Notes: generated by a model not told the origin, from the letters alone. DNA of 64,000 nt from Aspidiotus rigidus (GCA_035079385.1 JAVHKY010000034.1:496001-560000), one strand, 5' to 3'; positions 33,363 to 45,789 are shown, counted from the stretch's first letter. Translations and numbers: made by a program.

Positions 33363-36090
33363 GTAAAAAAATACCTCGATCAAGTGTTATTGGCTACATT
33401 TTTCATAAATTGATTCGTGTTTCCATGAGAGGTGGTATTGATGGAGGATAATGATAAATCACGGTTACGGGAATGCTCTATACGGTGAAAGCTGTAAGTC
33501 ATGATTTGAGTATAAAGTAATATAGAACAGAAATCAGAAATAAAAGCGGAGAAAGTATGATTCTGAAAAAAAAGAAAAAAAAAAATGTGGAAAGTACGAC
33601 TTCAACGCGTGAACTCAGAAATGTACTGAGAGAGAAAGTGCTGCCTCTTCTGCCGCACCATATTCAGGTCGCGTTTTAAGGTAGTCTTTGTAGATCAATC
33701 GGGATCAGGGAAACCTACTGGAGAGAGGAAGCGTGGGTACGAGATATCACCTGCACTAATGCTCATAAATCTTCTGTTTCTTTCAAAATCCACTAAAAAT
33801 GTTTCCCGACATATTTTTGGACACTATTTTTAATTGGAGCTGTAAAGGACGTATTACGATCCTAAAATTGAGTTTCACTATGTACAGTCCTTTGTACAGT
33901 AAAATAAAGAGCGCGAAATAAAAAACTTGTTACTCGTATACGTTTAGCCTACTCGTTTTCGACTCCTTAGCAAATTTCTCATTTTATAGTCGCAGTATTT
34001 GGTGTGTAATAGATTACCTAATATACCTCGTGAATCGTAATGAAACCTGACAGCTCAAACAGTATCAGCATTCAAATGATAAGAATTTTTTTTTTTTGTA
34101 TTTTCGAGAATTTTTACGACCTTGTTAGCCTTGTATAAAATACCTCTTTGTCGCCTTGCTTTTGTAGGTACATATTTCGTTCTGTAATAGGGTTGGAAAA
34201 ATGCCGTCGATATAATAGTATTCTCTGCAAATAATTTATAACTGGATTTTCTTTTACCCGCTCCTTAACGCAATAACGACAATTTGAATATAGTGAATCA
34301 TTTTCAAGTTCAACAAGTTCGATATGCTCGACTAAATTCTCCATCTCGTAAACCTTCAAACCTAATGGTGGATACGAAGATTACTCACCCTTCCTCCCCG
34401 TACTGTAGACAGTTTACTAGCCTGGAAGCAATATCCGAAACGATCATAAAATTCGAGATCACGTAAGGGCATCTTTTTAAAATGCCCTTGACTTGACTCA
34501 TGCGTTGACTGTCTTCCGAAGAACTTTTGTCAAAAACATACGTAAACATATCGTGTATCGTTAGAGCAATATTGTTTTCTAGTTCAACTTCAACTTTTTC
34601 TATATTCTTATCAAAGTTCTAAGTAGACTGACCTATATTTCTTCCGACTGCATTAAGATGAAGGGAATTTCCGGTTTGAAAATCCGTGTTCAAACTTTCT
34701 TTGTTCTCGTTCTTGTGTCCATATGTTTTTCTTTCCTCCTATCTCACAAAAGCGCAGTAGAAGAGATTTTTGCTACTTAATGTCCGACCAGGCGGTGGAT
34801 GTTTCTTTTTTCTTTTTTTTCTTTTTTCGTACCTAATTCTACGTCGTATCGAAGTGACAAAAAAGAATTCGCTGACGAGTTTTGCGGATATTCACGTTTT
34901 ATGGCGTTGCTATCGCGGAAAAGTTCGCAAAGAGTTGAACTTTTCCGAGTTTGTATCTCATTTTCAATCTGCGTGGTGGTTTCATACCAACTCCTGCGGA
35001 AACCTGGAAATGAAACATTTGGATGGCTTTTGAACCGCTATATTTCCGCACCTTAGAATGTGTTATTTTATGCGGCAAAAAATATACGACTTTTTTTCTT
35101 CCCGAAAATGCATAATATTGTTATTGTTCACCGCTAAGGGCGCCGTGATTGTCTTTACGAGGAAGTAATTTCAATATTTTTTCAGTTTTGTTGAGTAATA
35201 ATGTAATGATGATAATTTAAGTATGCACGAAGTAGGTCTGCGAATTATGTTATGAGTCGCTGTGGGCCACTATTCGTCGTCGAAGGTAATTACGCCGAGA
35301 AAATTGAAATTTTAATTTTATTCGTTTTTTTTTTTTTTTTTCTTCACCCATTTCTCAGAAAATATTAACGAACGAGATTTTCATTTGTTTTACTTAGGGA
35401 GAGGAAATTTGCATAGAATGTAAATAACTTAAATACCGCGGTGCATTCAAAGATTCCCGTGAGTAAGTTTTAGTCAATAAGCGAGCAAATTAGAGGAATA
35501 GGTACTATTTCGTATTCAGCGGGGGGAACGAAAATATTTTCCTATTTCTAAAATATTTTAATCATAGCTCTGAATTTTCCCCTAGTTGGAATGTATTATA
35601 TAGCTACCCTACCGTACAACCGTATCACATATCAGTTGCTATGGAAAAATTGATTTGAAAAAATATTTACTCGTATACTTTGACTAGTTTATGCAGTTAA
35701 TTTCTAGCACGGAATCGTGTGCAGTTTCAAATAATATTGTTCAATAATATACTGTACCTATAGTGGGTACGCGGTGATACTGTTTGTATGTGTAAGTTTT
35801 TCCTTATTGATGGAATCAATAGGAACTGCTGGTTTCATTCGTTCGATGAGTGTAAACAAAAGCCATAAAACAACGACTTACAAAGTTTATCAGCATCCCA
35901 ACTCTTATGCTGTATACTCGTATGCAGGAGAAATTTTTTCGGAACCATTTTGCGTCATCGTTTTTGTCGAGCAAATTTAAAAACTCGTCGAGGGTTGAGG
36001 TACGGCAGTTATTGCCTCGCTATTTTTGGAGAGGGGTTCACTAAAGCTAAAATCTAATCAACAATTGGTCCAATAGTAAGCTTTTTTTGC
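33363..36090. other. No gene recognised
   Basis: Overlapping frames at 34114-34359, 34770-35056 and 35774-35980 show no motif. T runs occur at 34088-34098 and 35326-35340. Confidence 0.4.
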
Positions 36091-36101
36091 TTCGTTACAA
36101 G

Positions 36102-38052
36102 CTAACTAAGTATAATGAAGATGAAGTGCTGGCTAACGAGTGGTAATAGAGAACAAGTGAGCGAGATATAACTTTTGGCCTTTTGGGCGAGACATATCCA
36201 TGATCTTATGTTTTCTCCAGAGGAAGAAATTCCGGCCATTCCTATATGAACTCCAGGGCAATCATTGCAGGCTATGCTGTATACACCACTCTTCTCGGCT
36301 AGAGAAATGGGGTCCTTTAATTTCACAAATGAACAGTATTATAATATGCCGGACCGAACCCGAAAGGACTGAGCACACGGCCCAACTTCAACGAAAATCT
36401 GCTCAAGTAAGGAAATCTAATCCAATGTTTCTTCCTATCTAGGTGTGAATCCCTGGGGAGGGAGGTGATAGAATCGAGGCTTTTTCTGGTAAGCCTCCTA
36501 CGGACCATTAAGTCGATGTCCACCATCACTTCATTCACTCTAGCCAGGTGCTTAATTGTCTCCAGTTCCTTTTGGAAAGCGTCCTGAGTCAAAGGAATAT
36601 GAGTCACGCGAAGGATCAAGATATTGAAGGTAGCGATCTTATGTGCAGCTGGACAGAAGGACGACCTGTGGATTGTAATATCGGTTGACGTTTCTTTTCT
36701 ATAAATTCCAAATTCATGGACGCCATCTCTAACGAAAATGGACAAGTCCAAAAAATGTATTAATCAGCCACCAACTTCCAGGGTGAATTCTATGGAAGGG
36801 TATTGGCTATTCAAGTGAATGAGAAACTCACGAAGAAGTTCCTTTGGATCGGTCAACGCACAATGTATGTCGTCCACATATGTATGCCAGTAAAAGACAT
36901 TATTTATCAGCACCTGGCCTGAGGAAAACGAATCAATCTCAAATTTAGACATGAATACCTCAGATATCAGAGAACCCAAGGGAAAACCAATGGGGATTCC
37001 CACCAAATCCGGGAACTCAAAAAATTTCCCTTCAAATTTGCAGAAGTTGGGGGTCCAACAAACCCTCAGAAAATCAAAGAATTCCGCCAACTCTTCATGA
37101 GGGACACCAGATTTTACGAGTATAATTCGCTCATATGTTGGATAGTAACAGCCTTAGGGATGTGAGGAAATAATCCTACAACATCAAAGGAACATAAGGT
37201 CGTTTCCGGGGGAAGGTTCACGTCCTTCAACCTATCCGCCAAGGAGCGCGAGTTCTTTCCTGAGTACGGGGAGGTACAATCTACTCGTGATTTAGACCAT
37301 CGATCTGAAAATTTAGCTAGTAATGTAAGTTGGTGACGAGACAAACGACACGACCGGCCGCATTGGAACACCTTTTTTATGTACTTTAGGCAGCCCGTAG
37401 AGGAGGGGGGAGTACGGGGTTAGGTTCCAAGATGGTTTTCTTTGTGAGTGGGCTCTTGATAATGAATTCACTTTTGTTAATGATTTACCTCACCTCTTTG
37501 ACAAACTGAGGAAAACAGGAAAGGCTATTTTCTTTGGCCCCACATTGTTTAAGCACATCATAAACACCGGAAACATAAGAGGACTTTTCCATAATTACTA
37601 TATAGCGTTACATTTATCTGCCTTAGTGATGATTAATCCTTCCTCTCTGACCTTCCTCTTCAAGCCTTTTATCACCGCAATACACATATTACTCATATAA
37701 GAAAGGGGGGGGGGGGGGTACTGCCTACCATTTCGGCGCACTTTTTTTGGATGTTCACGCCAGGTCCAATCTTGATTGTCAAGTCAGCCACAACATCAAC
37801 AAGAGTCTCTTGGTTCTTAAGAGGAAGGAGGCTAGATTTCAACCCTTTCTCCAATAGGTTCACCTCATCAGAATTAAACCCAACTTTACTATAATTGATG
37901 ATTCGCGGCTGGAGCTGCTGGACTATTTTATCACCAGCACAGTCTTTTTTCTCAGCCATAGCTTTAGAACTCTGGAGGGAGGCAAGTTTACGATTTTCAT
38001 TTTTTTTTAAATTCCGTTCAAAAACGCGACAGTCACGTGCCTGCATTTGCAA
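36102..38052 (-). mobile_element. Broken Penelope-like element (family 1), nearly full coding span
   Basis: Minus-strand blocks in order: an N-terminal region with IINYSKVGFNSDEVNLLEKG (about 37890); RT1 with ITKADK and VIMEKSSYVSGVYDVL around 37540-37640, separated by a frameshift; [10 protein letters not shown] and [13 protein letters not shown] (37330-37420); LCSFDVVGLFPHIPK (about 37160-37210). Then come GIPIGFPLGSLISEVFMS (about 36940-37000), the catalytic HTYVDDIHCALT (36865-36900), the tail FGIYRKETSTDITIHRS (36650-36710) and a decayed GIY-YIG start SGVYSIACNDC (36255-36290). At least five frameshifts or stops break it. It is the same family as 600-1215, and different from 3467-4479. 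Confidence 0.88.
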
Positions 38053-38059
38053 CTTACAA

Positions 38060-38710
38060 TAAATTTCTTTTCGCTTAAACTTTAAGCTTATTATTCAAGA
38101 CTTATGAGTTTTAACCTAAAACTTAATAGTTAAGCTTAAGGCTGAAAGTACAAAACATGTTTTTGTTTTAAAAAAAAATATTTTTCTTGTTGAAAAGAAG
38201 AATATGTTTTTTTTGTTGAAAAGAAAAAAAATATGTTTTTGTCCAGTTTGCCTTTTTTAAATTTTTAGCTTTTGCTTCGCTTATTAAGTCGCTTAATTAA
38301 GCGAATGAAAAATTGTTTCGTTTTAGCTTATTTACGGCTTAAGACTTGAATAAAACCCAAGCTCACCACGCTTACTGAGTAGTTCTTGCATGTGTTTAGA
38401 ATTTAGATCATCTATTATCAGCCACAATTAGAAAGACACGGCTGGAAAGTGGTTTGCCAACAACTTAGACTTGGACTTAGGCTCATAAAAATGAAAGACC
38501 AACTTACAGCTTTTTACTCATTTTAACAACTCAAGAACATTTAGCTTTTGGCTAGGAAAAAAAAAACTCCGGAGTGAAATAATACGGCTCCGGAACAGTT
38601 TTGGAGCACAAGAAAATAAGTCTGGAACAAATGAATAGCCAACAAGTTTTTGCTTAATGACTGGCTTTTAGCTTAATGAAAATTAGCAACAACTAAGGCT
38701 TAAGTGGTTG
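38060..38710. repeat. GCTTAA/TTAAGC-rich tract
   Basis: Motifs such as GCTTAA, TTTAGCTT, TAAGCTTAAGGC and AAGTCGCTTAATTAAGCGA recur through the tract on both strands without a fixed period. No coding motif was seen. The style recalls the GGCTAA array at 26459-26817, but no alignable longer homology was found. Confidence 0.4.
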
Positions 38711-39299
38711 CTGAAAATTAGAAGCTCATAAACATGTAACAAATATTTTATTTAAACTCTCGCGTACAAATTTCAAGGTTTCTAAATCAAAAACCGGTTA
38801 CAAAAGGTTAAAACAATGAAGGTTGAGGAATTAAAATCACAAGACTGGGTCAAATAAAAGTAAAATTCATAGTCGAGAGGAAATATGGAACAACAAATAA
38901 ACTAAAGAGGAACGCAAAGGTTTAAAATGGGGTGTAAAATGAGTCAAGACAATATTAAAAAATTAAATAAATAAATATAAAGTAAAATAAAACATTAATA
39001 GTTATAATTGAGAACACGAGACGAGAGTACTATTATAACTAGTGACGGCCATCATATTACGTATTATCTTGACTCATTTTACCCTCCTTTTTAACGCTTT
39101 GCGTTCCTCTTTAGTTTATTTGTTGTTCCATAAATTTCCTCTACTCAAAAAATTCTACTTCTATTTCACCCAGTTTTGTGATCAACCTTTATTATTTTAA
39201 CTTTCTTTAACAGGTTTATGATTTAAAAACCTTGAAATTTGTGCGCAAGAATTTGAATAAATATTTGTTACGTGATGTCTATGTGCTTCTAATTTTCTC
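38711..39299. repeat. Long foldback, ~240-base arms
   Basis: The left arm (38711-38962) and right arm (39062-39299) are inverted copies. Shared blocks, reading inward, include GAAAATTAGAAGC, TTTCAAGGTTT, TGTTCCATA/ATATGGAACAACAAATAAAC, AAAGAGGAACGCAAAG and TAAAATGAGTCAAGA. Divergence is moderate, with small gaps. The spacer is ~99 AT-rich bases. No ORF; the target duplication is unresolved. Confidence 0.8.
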
Positions 39300-39516
39300 C
39301 ACCAATGATGACTCGTAGTTTTGAGGATTCCGTCACACTCAAGGCTCAAGTGGCTTAAAAGCTGTCCAAAGAGCAGCTTACGTTTTGGCTCAAGCGATTG
39401 ACGACTTAAACTTCCCATCCCGGCAGAAAGACGCCCTCATTTTCCACAAAAAGAAAAAAACGAAAGAACAATGCAGATGCAGTCCGACATTTTCATGCAT
39501 CACGTATCATCTTCAG

Positions 39517-39975
39517 GGGCAGTATAAACATCTTATAAAATAAAATTTTGTATCAACGTGACTATGGTCAATATCTTGATTTGCCATTGATTGAATCAGT
39601 AGAAAAAGAGCTTTCGGTCGGTGATTCTCGGAATTTTTCATCTGATCCTGTATTAGCATCATCACTGACCAATATTTCGGTTTGCCATTTATCGGATCAG
39701 TAGAAGAAGGGCTCATCAGTCTTCGCAACCGTATCTAGATTATCCTGTATATCAGCATTTCTGATCAATATCTTGGTTTGCCATTCATCAAATTAGTGGA
39801 AAGAGGGGTTTGCTCAGTATTCCTCACAACTGTTTCCCTGTATTAGCGTTCCCGAAATATGTCTTGGTTTTTCACTTATCGGGTCAGTCGAAGGAGGACT
39901 TCCGCTGAGTATTTCTCATACTTCTTCTGACGATCACGTAATCAGCATTTTGATTTGCGTATCGCTGAGTCGATA
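39517..39975 (-). repeat. ~100-bp minisatellite, reverse orientation
   Basis: About five units start near 39517 (partial), 39600, 39701, 39797 and 39888. Each reads CAGTAGAAAAAGRGCT..., ...CCTGTATTAGCATT..., then TGATCAATATCTTGGTTTGC and CATTTATCGGATCA. This is the reverse complement of the array at 32703-33240. Unit length varies from 91 to 101 bases. Confidence 0.75.
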
Positions 39976-42179
39976 CGCTGATGAGAGCTACCTGGTAGTA
40001 CCCTTCATATAGTAAATTTGGAGTCAGAATAGCCGAGATTATATTAGTTGTATTGCTGCTTGGAGGTGAACGTTAGTTGGTAGAGGGAATTTTGAGGCTA
40101 GCTTATACAGCCTTCCGTTTCATCTGAATATCAAATTGTGAGAGCTCTCCTGAAGTATATAGGAGGAGACTTCATTTATTTACTTTCTCGTTTTCTCTCG
40201 TCTGTATCCTGTTTATTTATCCGTAGATATTACGTATACTATTCGTTTTCGATTTCAAGTCTAACCTGAAGGGGAGAAAACCACACAACATACTGTGCGG
40301 TACACCTTCAGCTTCATCAATTGCTTCGAAGACTTGAATGAGAAGTCAAAATAAGGCGCATTATCTTTTCAAAAACCAGAGACCGCCGTCTCTAACATCT
40401 TGTTTATCGTCTTTAGATAGAGAGACGAAAGCAGACCGTATGTGTGTATATGTAACAGTAAATAAAGTCTTTTGAGCGGAGAAACAATTTACTCTAATTT
40501 TATCGAAAACTTCGAGAAGCATCGGAAGGTAAAATATTTTCAGAGAATTCGTTAGGTCGCCTTTGTGAATGAGGAAAAAAATTGTAAAAGCTGAAAACCA
40601 ACAACAGTTACGAAATATGTGTTACTTAATGTGAATACGAACGAAATTTTCAAGAAATAATATCATGTTTGTAGATGTCAGCAAATACACATGAAAACGA
40701 AAGAGAGAAGAATCTGTCAGTCAGCCCGTTGGGAAGGAACTTTCTTTAACTAAAAGATTAGGTACCTGAAATATTACATTGCTGAAAAACAGAACTGAAA
40801 ACGTCGTAAAACTCGAATGTCGTGATTTTATTCGACAAGATAACGCATTTGAATTCGTGCACTGACGAGTCTGAAATTCCGCCTTTGTGCCTTCCGAAAA
40901 TTCGGATGCAGGGCGAAGTGAGGTCGGTACACACCGAGAAGAAGAAATGTGAAGGTTGACAAAAAATAAATATTAAAAAAGAGCTACAGGATGGGTAAAA
41001 AAATGCGAGATACACTTTCGTCTGAATACGTTTGAAAAGTTATGCGTAAAGCGGCATCACAATTACTTCCGTTCTCATTATGGATTTTTCTTCTCCCATA
41101 TATACGCAACAGTCGAGTTTAAAACGGAAGAACGTTTCAATATTTTGCTTCGTCATTATGAAAGATAGTCATTTGCAGTCGTAAATATGCACTCGGCGTT
41201 AATTCTGCACCATTAAAAATACTGTACAAACTTTCGCGGTAATTAAATGGCATATTTTTTTGCAAAGGAGTTTGAAACTAAAGATATGGGGTCTGTTTTT
41301 GTCTTGTGTTGGAAAATTTTCGAGTTCAAAGAGATAAAAATATACGCTTATTTTTCACGTCTCTAACTGAAATATTCTCTAAGGTTTTGATAGCGTCAAC
41401 TCTCTAGTTTTCCCCTTCAACAATCGCTTCGAAAAAATTCTGGTCTACAGCTCTTCTATTTTACTCGCTGTATAGAATCTCGATTATCGAATTATGCTAT
41501 ACTTGCCTAATACCATGAGAAAACTTTTACAAAATGTCAAAATTGCTTACATTCTAAAGACGATCGGCCATTTTCAAAATTTGAAATAGCCGACAGAGTT
41601 AGGAAAATCCGTAGTTTTAATCATGAGAATGTTTTCCCCCATTTTTGAAGGTCAGATATTTTATCAGTATCTTTGTTCGTAGTTGATAATGAAACCTATT
41701 CACTAATGTGCTATTATGGAGCTTAAAAATTTCGACGGTAAGCCTTTCAAAATGGCAAGGGTTTTACAAAAATTTGAATAAGTAAGCCCTGAATTAAGTG
41801 GGCCGAGTAAAAACTCCAAAAACTTGGATAAATTATGAGCCTCGAGGTCTTGGCGAGACTAGGAGATATTTCAAGTCTCGAGCTTCGTGATGGAAAAAAT
41901 ATTTTCACGAGTAAAAAAAGGGTAATGTTTCATGATAACCACTCCGAAAGATGCGGACAGTATCCAACTGGGCTAAATCTTGAAGAATCGTGCTCAGTGT
42001 CGACTCGATATAGAAAATGACCAGGTGGAAAGGGAGGCAGGCGGGGAAGACTTCCCGAACGATAACATATTTTTTTGCTCAAAAACATCGTCCCGAAAAT
42101 TTATACTTAAAAAAAAATTGGTAGCTCAAAGGGAAGAAATGAGAAGGAGTTTTGCCCCCTTACCCTGAGACACCGCACC
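39976..42179. other. No gene recognised
   Basis: Short frames only; the 85-codon minus frame at 40758-41015 ends at a possible donor (gtacct) but has no acceptable acceptor or motif. Confidence 0.4.
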
Positions 42180-42560
42180 GACAGTCGATTTAACGTGTCA
42201 AATCGATCGAGAATTTACCTACTTCTCTCAAAGTCTTCGTCGAAATTGCGTCGATATAATATTACGTTGAAATTGACCTCACGTCGACGTCAATATCAGG
42301 TCGATATGTGGTCAACAAATGTTGACTCCATTTTGGTTCATTGGCAACATCGATTCCATTTCGATGACTTTAATCGACCTCAAAGCAACGTCGATCTAAG
42401 GTCGACTTCGAGTCGACTTCCCAAAATTTTTCTAAATCGGCCTAAATTAACAGTCGCTTCTTCGTTTTCTGGGAATATGTGCTGGTCAATTTTGAATCTA
42501 CCTCTAATCGACGTCGATCCAGAGTCGATGTAAAGTTATGGAAATCTGTTCTATAGGAGT
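42180..42560 (+). repeat. TCGA-motif repeat, left part
   Basis: This is dense in GTCGATT, TCGACGTC, AGTCGACTT and similar. The segment 42474-42536 (ATGTGCTGGTC...TCGACGTCGATCCAGAGTCG) aligns with 53514-53573. With 43150-43565 it represents the same element as 53420-53900, split here by ~590 bases. Confidence 0.65.
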
Positions 42561-43149
42561 TTGATTTAATTACTGAGAGTCGAAAGTCGAAATTTTTCCA
42601 ACGGGGGGGGGGGCATTAGTACTAGTCTCAACTTCTGCATGAACCTACTTTACTTGTGACCTGCGGATATGGAAAAGTACATTAGAATCTAAGTAGGAAA
42701 TTATTACTGCCGCTGCGCCGTAAGAAGCTGCGAGATTGAGACCGAGAGCTGAGAGAGGTTCAACAGGGTTGTAGGAAACTGTTTCCTGTTAACTCTTGCT
42801 AACTATCCCGAGTACCGAAAGAAAATGCTTAGTGCTCAACCGAGAGTTCTGTAACCACTGTATATTAAAAAATAATAATAATTTACTAACCTCCAAATTG
42901 TCTTCGTTCCACATGATAATCAATAAAGCAATAAAATTTTATAAGTACGCGAAATCTGAATGGGAATTTTCGATAGGTATAACTGACGCACATTCCATGT
43001 CTGTACAGCACTGAGCAAAAATGTCTGCCGCGTTACTGCTATACACCTACAGTATGATCATCTAAAAGATGACTAGCAATCATGTTGGGACATGAGTCAA
43101 CATACTTACATCGTCATCAAAGTTTGATGTATTCTGATAATCTCAATTT
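42561..43149. other. Insert between two TCGA-repeat segments
   Basis: This holds a run of 10 G (42604-42613) and ordinary sequence with no recognised gene. It is absent at the corresponding place in the 53420-53900 copy, so it may be an insertion. Confidence 0.4.
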
Positions 43150-43565
43150 ATGCTCAACCAGTGCAGCAATGATCAGGTCGACGCCATGCCGACGTCAATT
43201 TTCTACCGACATTAAAATATAATACCAGGAGTTGACTCTTTTATGACCTCGATCCTGAAATTCTATCAGATTGTGCGCACTTCAAATCGAATACAATCTG
43301 GACGCCGATGAGTGACGTATGCTCGACCCCAAATCGACATCAATTTTCAGTCGACATGAATGTCGATTTGAAATGAATGGCCAAAGAGCAAGTCGACTCA
43401 GAGTGGACAAGGTTCATCGAGCAGGCCAGACATCATTTTCTTCTCTCTACGTCTTGCAAGACCCTCACTCTTCGACCTTATTGTTCAGTGCATTCTCATC
43501 TTCCTACAAGAGCTTCATTGATTCGACCGTTTCACTCCAATTAGAAACAAACTTCCGATTCTGAA
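43150..43565 (+). repeat. TCGA-motif repeat, right part
   Basis: CGACGTCAATTTTCTACCGACATTAAA, then ATACCAG.AGTTGACTC and TATGACCTCGATCCTGAAA, align in order with 53679-53760. Later, CGACCCAAATCGACATCAAT aligns with 53805-53870. This is the second half of the repeat started at 42180. Confidence 0.65.
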
Positions 43566-44313
43566 AAACTGGATGTGTGCAAAATAAAACTGTGTTTATA
43601 TCATGCAAAAGAACGTCAATCGGTTTTCTTGCCCATGCGACTAACATACAAAAAATATACCCTTCGTTGGTTTTTTTTTTTTTTTTGTGAAAATAATTGC
43701 GAAAATTGAACTCCCCGAATTTCAGTTTCTGATATAACTTTGTGAAAGTTTACCGAGTTCGAAATAAGCCGCTATAAAAGTCTCAATACTCACATGAATT
43801 TCCTCATCAATTTTCAATCGAAAAGTCATCAACTATCCTGAACACTAAGATTCTTCGCAGCCTACGGAAACTTATAAAAATATAGTGGAAAATTGTCAAT
43901 GTTCGTAGAAGGCAATTGCCTCTTTTGTAAATTGGCGTACGTAAGCCGACTCTAGTGGAAAACGACGACAAAAGCGATCAATGTTAAACTAATAGTAACT
44001 TTATTCTCATCATCTATCATAACTTTTTTTCAATTTACAATAAATGATTCGATTTCTCGGGGTCGAAGCTGGAGACGGAAAAAGAGTTCAACAAGCCCGT
44101 TATACGTGATATTTTCTCACGTATCACTTTCCTCCTTGAAAAGGGTAACGTACTCATTTATTTTATTAGATGATATTGGAAGGATTGAAATATTTTTATA
44201 GTATACTCTAGTGTAGTTTTTATACGGTCGTATGCGTGGCTAAACCTTCTGAAATTTACCGCTGAAATTTTTTCAGACATCTGCTCTAATTACTTCTTCA
44301 ATAAAATACGTGC
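43566..44313. other. No gene recognised
   Basis: A T run lies at 43670-43686. Short frames only. Confidence 0.45.
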
Positions 44314-44721
44314 TTGAGAAATTTCTTGTACTTACAGAAGGATAATTTTTCAATCTTCTCCTTATCTACTCATTCACCCTTCTCTGGGCATATTCGCCTC
44401 GACTTGGCTAACTTACCGGAATTGCCCAGAATTATTGCTAATGATTTTCTCTCCCCGCAATCCGTGCTCTATACAGATGGGTCTAAATCGGGTTCTAGAA
44501 CTGGCTACCCTACGCCTTCTCCGAGGATGGAGAAGTCTACTCAGCCTCCAAATATCCTGCTGAACTATCTGTCATCTATTCCTGCCGTACTCACCTCTCT
44601 CTTCTCCCTTCTGCTAAACAATTCCTCCACTTTTCCAACTCCCTTTCTTTTCTCCGAGCCATGCAAGACACTTGCCAGGGCATTCTCATCCTTCTGCACT
44701 TTAACATCTTCTTTATTTTAA

Positions 44722-45156
44722 CAGGAAACCTGTTTTATAGGGGGCTTATTGAGAAATTTGCCGTCCGCCGTGCGCCGTCCAGCAAAAAACTTGGAAAAAT
44801 TTCGACTCTCGAGCTATATTATATGATAGGAGGGGGACTTGAAAAAATTTCGACTCTCGAGCTATATATGATAGGAGGGGGACTTGGGAAAATTTCGACT
44901 CTCGAGATATATATGATAGGAAGGGGACTTGGAAAAATGTCGTCTCGAGTCATATATGAGAGGAGAAAGACTTGGAAAAATTTCGACTCTCGAGCTTTCA
45001 TATATAGCTCGAGATTCGAGAAAAATTCAGACTCTCACACTATATTATACTAGGCTTACAGTAAGTCTAGGCCTTCTTTATACTAGCTTTATCTAGGTCT
45101 AGGCTTCCTTGAATTTTCAATACCAAATCCCATTTGACTCATAAAACAGGTTCCCT
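44722..45156. mobile_element. Insertion within RNase H with inverted CAGG..CCTG ends
   Basis: The left end reads CAGGAAACCTGTTTTAT and the right end ATAAAACAGGTTCCCTG, an inverted pair with one indel. The interior is mostly the 45-bp minisatellite. Relatives of the right end occur at 46012-46031 and 58998-59018. Because similarity among the three copies runs a little beyond CCCTG, the true right border may be further out. No clean target duplication was found. Confidence 0.5.
44788..45040 (+). repeat. 45-bp minisatellite, ~5 units
   Basis: The unit is ACTTGGAAAAATTTCGACTC-TCGAGCTATATATGATAGGA-GGGGG. Units begin near 44790, 44838, 44880, 44928 and 44969. The length is a multiple of three, so one frame stays open with the repeating peptide KISTLELYMIGGGLG. 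That is a by-product of the period, not evidence of a gene. Reverse-oriented relatives lie at 430-560, 45840-45912 and 52005-52070. Confidence 0.85.
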
Positions 45157-45789
45157 GTGTTCCTTGTTCAACTTCGTTAAGGAAGCCGTCGTTTTTCAAT
45201 TGCCTTCCTCTGGATTGTTCGTCATACCGACCTTTCGGAACATGACGCAGTGGATCCCGCAGCGAAGCGAGTATAGCTTGCCTCCTCAATCCCATATCGC
45301 TCCCCTTTTCCAGCCTATGAATTGAAAATCTCATCATGGTACAAGCTTTGGTCCTTCCGACCCACACCGTTCACTTAATAAACCTCCGATCCCCTGGTCC
45401 TCTTCAGTTCGTTCCTCATGCCATGAGGAAATAGTCACAGCACGTTAATATAGGGCAGATCTACCTAATCCATTCCCTCCCACCTTGGTCTCCGCTCCAA
45501 CTGTGCAGAGGAATCATCCGTCTTTTTTAAGTCCTAGACCTCAAACAATTATTTTTTACCCCATCTCAAGCCTTCTCTGCTCTCTCCAATTCGTTCTACA
45601 TATCATTACAAATCTATTTAACTCGAATACTTTTTCCCGAGCTAAAAACTTTCCTGTGTAGTTTTTTGGTTTTTATACGGTTTTCCAACCTGTTACGGTG
45701 CATAATTATCATAATATTATTAATAAATCGCTTAGACCGTACAATACTTTTATTTTTCGCTGAACATATCTACTGTTTTACCCGGGGGA

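Larger units (their letters stand above)
44314..45660 (+). pseudogene. Jockey/I-like non-LTR fragment: RNase H, interrupted
   Basis: Plus strand: PQSVLYTDGSKSGSRTGY (about 44455-44510) is the first RNase H catalytic block. After a frameshift comes GEVYSASKYPAELSVIYSC with the catalytic Glu, then FSNSLSFLRAMQDT (second Asp changed to Asn, 44628-44670). The domain resumes at about 45185 with FLWIVRHTDLSEHDAVDPAAK, where the pattern WIxxHxxLxxxxxVDxAAK matches the end of RNase H. The stretch between (about 44722-45156) is foreign. Traces of the post-RNase H linker continue to ~45640. Stops and frameshifts are present. The RT is missing (5' truncation near 44330). Confidence 0.8.

Noticed and set aside
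39057..39072. ACGTATTATCTTG, nearly the same as the PLE target duplication at 3467 and 4465
   Set aside because: It lies in the spacer and right-arm start of the foldback at 38711-39299; the left arm has a matching TTGTCTTGACTC, so the likeness to the PLE flank is coincidental.
40758..41015. 85-codon minus frame ending at a possible splice donor
   Set aside because: No convincing acceptor or domain motif; start region is low-complexity.
44661..45053. 130-codon plus-strand frame with a repeating peptide
   Set aside because: It is translation of the 45-bp minisatellite, fused to the tail of a non-LTR RNase H in another frame. Not a gene.
45089..45367. 92-codon minus frame and its plus counterpart at 45134-45325
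   Set aside because: Shadows of the second half of the RNase H domain, whose WIVRHTDLSEH motif is in another plus frame.
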